The position numbers were made by a program, and so were the translations under genes. Below the pieces are notes generated by a model that was given only the letters and a program-made list of their open reading frames with translations, was not told the DNA's origin and did not search any database. DNA of 22,170 nucleotides from an uncultured Bilophila sp. (GTDB lineage: Bacteria; Desulfobacterota; Desulfovibrionia; Desulfovibrionales; Desulfovibrionaceae), in NCBI GenBank assembly GCA_910585945.1, contig CAJUHZ010000042.1, forward strand, positions 1 to 22,170, read 5' to 3'. This document shows positions 21,476-22,170 of this stretch, in pieces. Numbering within the stretch: the stretch's first letter is position 1; the number at the start of each line of letters is the position of its first letter.

Positions 21476-21675
21476 CGTCACAGGGGCGGCCCTCGTTGCA
21501 ACGCCGTCCGCAAAAGCTTTCTGGGACCGGCAAGGGCGAACATCGGGCGAAGCTGTCTTGAACATGCAGTCAATGTTGGCCCTGCAACGTCGCCGGACGT
21601 GCAAACGGCTTTGCAGCAGGCGGATTCAGGAAGGCTGAGCCCGGGGTTGCCCCGCCTGCCGCACGGCTGTTCCAG

Positions 21676-21703
21676 GCAAGAAACACGCCGCAAGAAACAC
21701 GCC
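21676..21703 (+). repeat. 14-bp tandem duplication upstream of ridA
   Basis: GCAAGAAACACGCC is repeated exactly twice, end to end (21676-21689 and 21690-21703). It ends 22 nt before the ridA start codon, just ahead of the AGGA Shine-Dalgarno. The remainder of the 250-bp gap (21476-21675) shows no gene or clear terminator. Confidence 0.75.
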
Positions 21704-21725
21704 AGCATCAAAAAAGGACAGGAAC

Positions 21726-22103
21726 ATGAAGACCATTATTTCCACTTCCAAGGCTCCCGCCGCCATCGGCCCCTATTCGCAGGCTGTCCGCAAGGGCGAT
21801 ACCCTGTATCTTTCCGGCCAGATCGGCATGGTTCCGGCTACCGGGGAGCTTGTTTCCGCCGATGTGAAGGAGCAGACCGGCCAGGCCCTCGCCAACATGA
21901 AGGCTGTTCTTGCGGAAGCCGGGGCCTCTCCCGCCGATGTGGTCAAGGTGACGGTATTCATTGTGGATATGGCCGATTTTCAGGCGGTGAACAGCGTGTA
22001 CAGTGAAACATTCGGCTCCGATGCGCCGGCCCGCTCCTGCGTTGCCGTCGCCGCGCTGCCCAAGGGCGCGCGTGTGGAAGTCGAAGCCATTGCCGTCCTC
22101 TAG
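21726..22103 (+). CDS. ridA: RidA (reactive enamine/imine deaminase)
   Basis: The 125-aa RidA/YjgF/UK114 protein hydrolyses reactive 2-aminoacrylate and related imines released by PLP enzymes. It contains AIGPYSQAV (13-21), LYLSGQIG (27-34), the signature PARSCVAVAALPKGA with R103 and C105, and the terminal VEVEAIAVL with E120. Length is full for the family (about 125-130), so the stop codon has not truncated it noticeably. The TAG stop overlaps the first base of a MITE copy, and the downstream region is cut by the window end. There is no sign of an operon with the osmC-family gene, 250 bp upstream. Confidence 0.97.
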   Translation: MKTIISTSKAPAAIGPYSQAVRKGDTLYLSGQIGMVPATGELVSADVKEQTGQALANMKAVLAEAGASPADVVKVTVFIVDMADFQAVNSVYSETFGSDAPARSCVAVAALPKGARVEVEAIAVL

Positions 22104-22170
22104 AAGTCATTTCACAATTCGCATGAAATGGCTTCCAACGCCGGACGAGAGTCTGGCGCGGCGCGAAAAG
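22103..22170. mobile_element. Partial second copy of the MITE, cut by the window end
   Basis: These 68 bases are the reverse complement of 174-241 with two mismatches (66 of 68). The TIR, the right-end hairpin (with a G-U pair replacing A-U) and the next wobble stem are all retained. TA (22101-22102) precedes it, as at the first copy. The remaining about 82 bp would lie beyond the window. Confidence 0.8.

Overview
The window is high-GC bacterial chromosome. It looks like a Desulfovibrionaceae-type Deltaproteobacterium (Desulfovibrio/Bilophila relatives). That placement is inferred from the general look of YebC, RlmE, the tmRNA and the ETF genes and from base composition; it was not tested by search. 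The housekeeping genes (ruvC, yebC, rlmE, tRNA-Pro, ssrA) are intact. No prophage, CRISPR array or transposase gene is visible.

Layout. (1) 1-243: hairpin-rich non-coding DNA that includes a 150-bp MITE-like element (92-241) with 18-bp terminal inverted repeats and flanking TA dinucleotides. (2) 241-2476, minus: a two-gene operon of a short DUF262 (GmrSD-N/ParB-like) protein and a DUF3696-type AAA/SMC-like ATPase, overlapping by 8 nt. This is the best candidate here for an under-described, defence-like system. (3) 2663-7487, minus: acyl-CoA dehydrogenase, FixA (ETF beta), FixB (ETF alpha), FixC and FixX, an electron-transfer operon carrying hairpins at two internal junctions, one of them terminator-like. 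(4) 8102-10152, plus: a MATE transporter coupled by ATGA overlap to a beta-carbonic anhydrase. (5) 10338-12497: tRNA-Pro(CGG) with promoter and terminator, a Nudix hydrolase, an unrecognised ~204-aa protein, and ssrA (tmRNA) with promoter and terminator. (6) 12530-14497, minus: rlmE-yebC-ruvC. (7) 14633-19340: surface-polysaccharide genes (a CgeB-like glycosyltransferase on plus; an ABC exporter and a GT4 glycosyltransferase on minus). (8) 19564-22103: GntR/FCD regulator, YbaK-type deacylase, OsmC-family protein and RidA, with a striking three-box operator-like array between ybaK and osmC.

The last 68 bases of the window (22103-22170) are an inverted copy (66/68 identical) of bases 174-241, so the window is bounded by two copies of the same element. 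Both copies begin exactly at a TAG stop codon, of the ATPase gene and of ridA. This fits a TA-targeting element whose first base is G, which would turn a TA target into TAG. The arrangement may also mark assembly-contig ends that fall in a repeat family.
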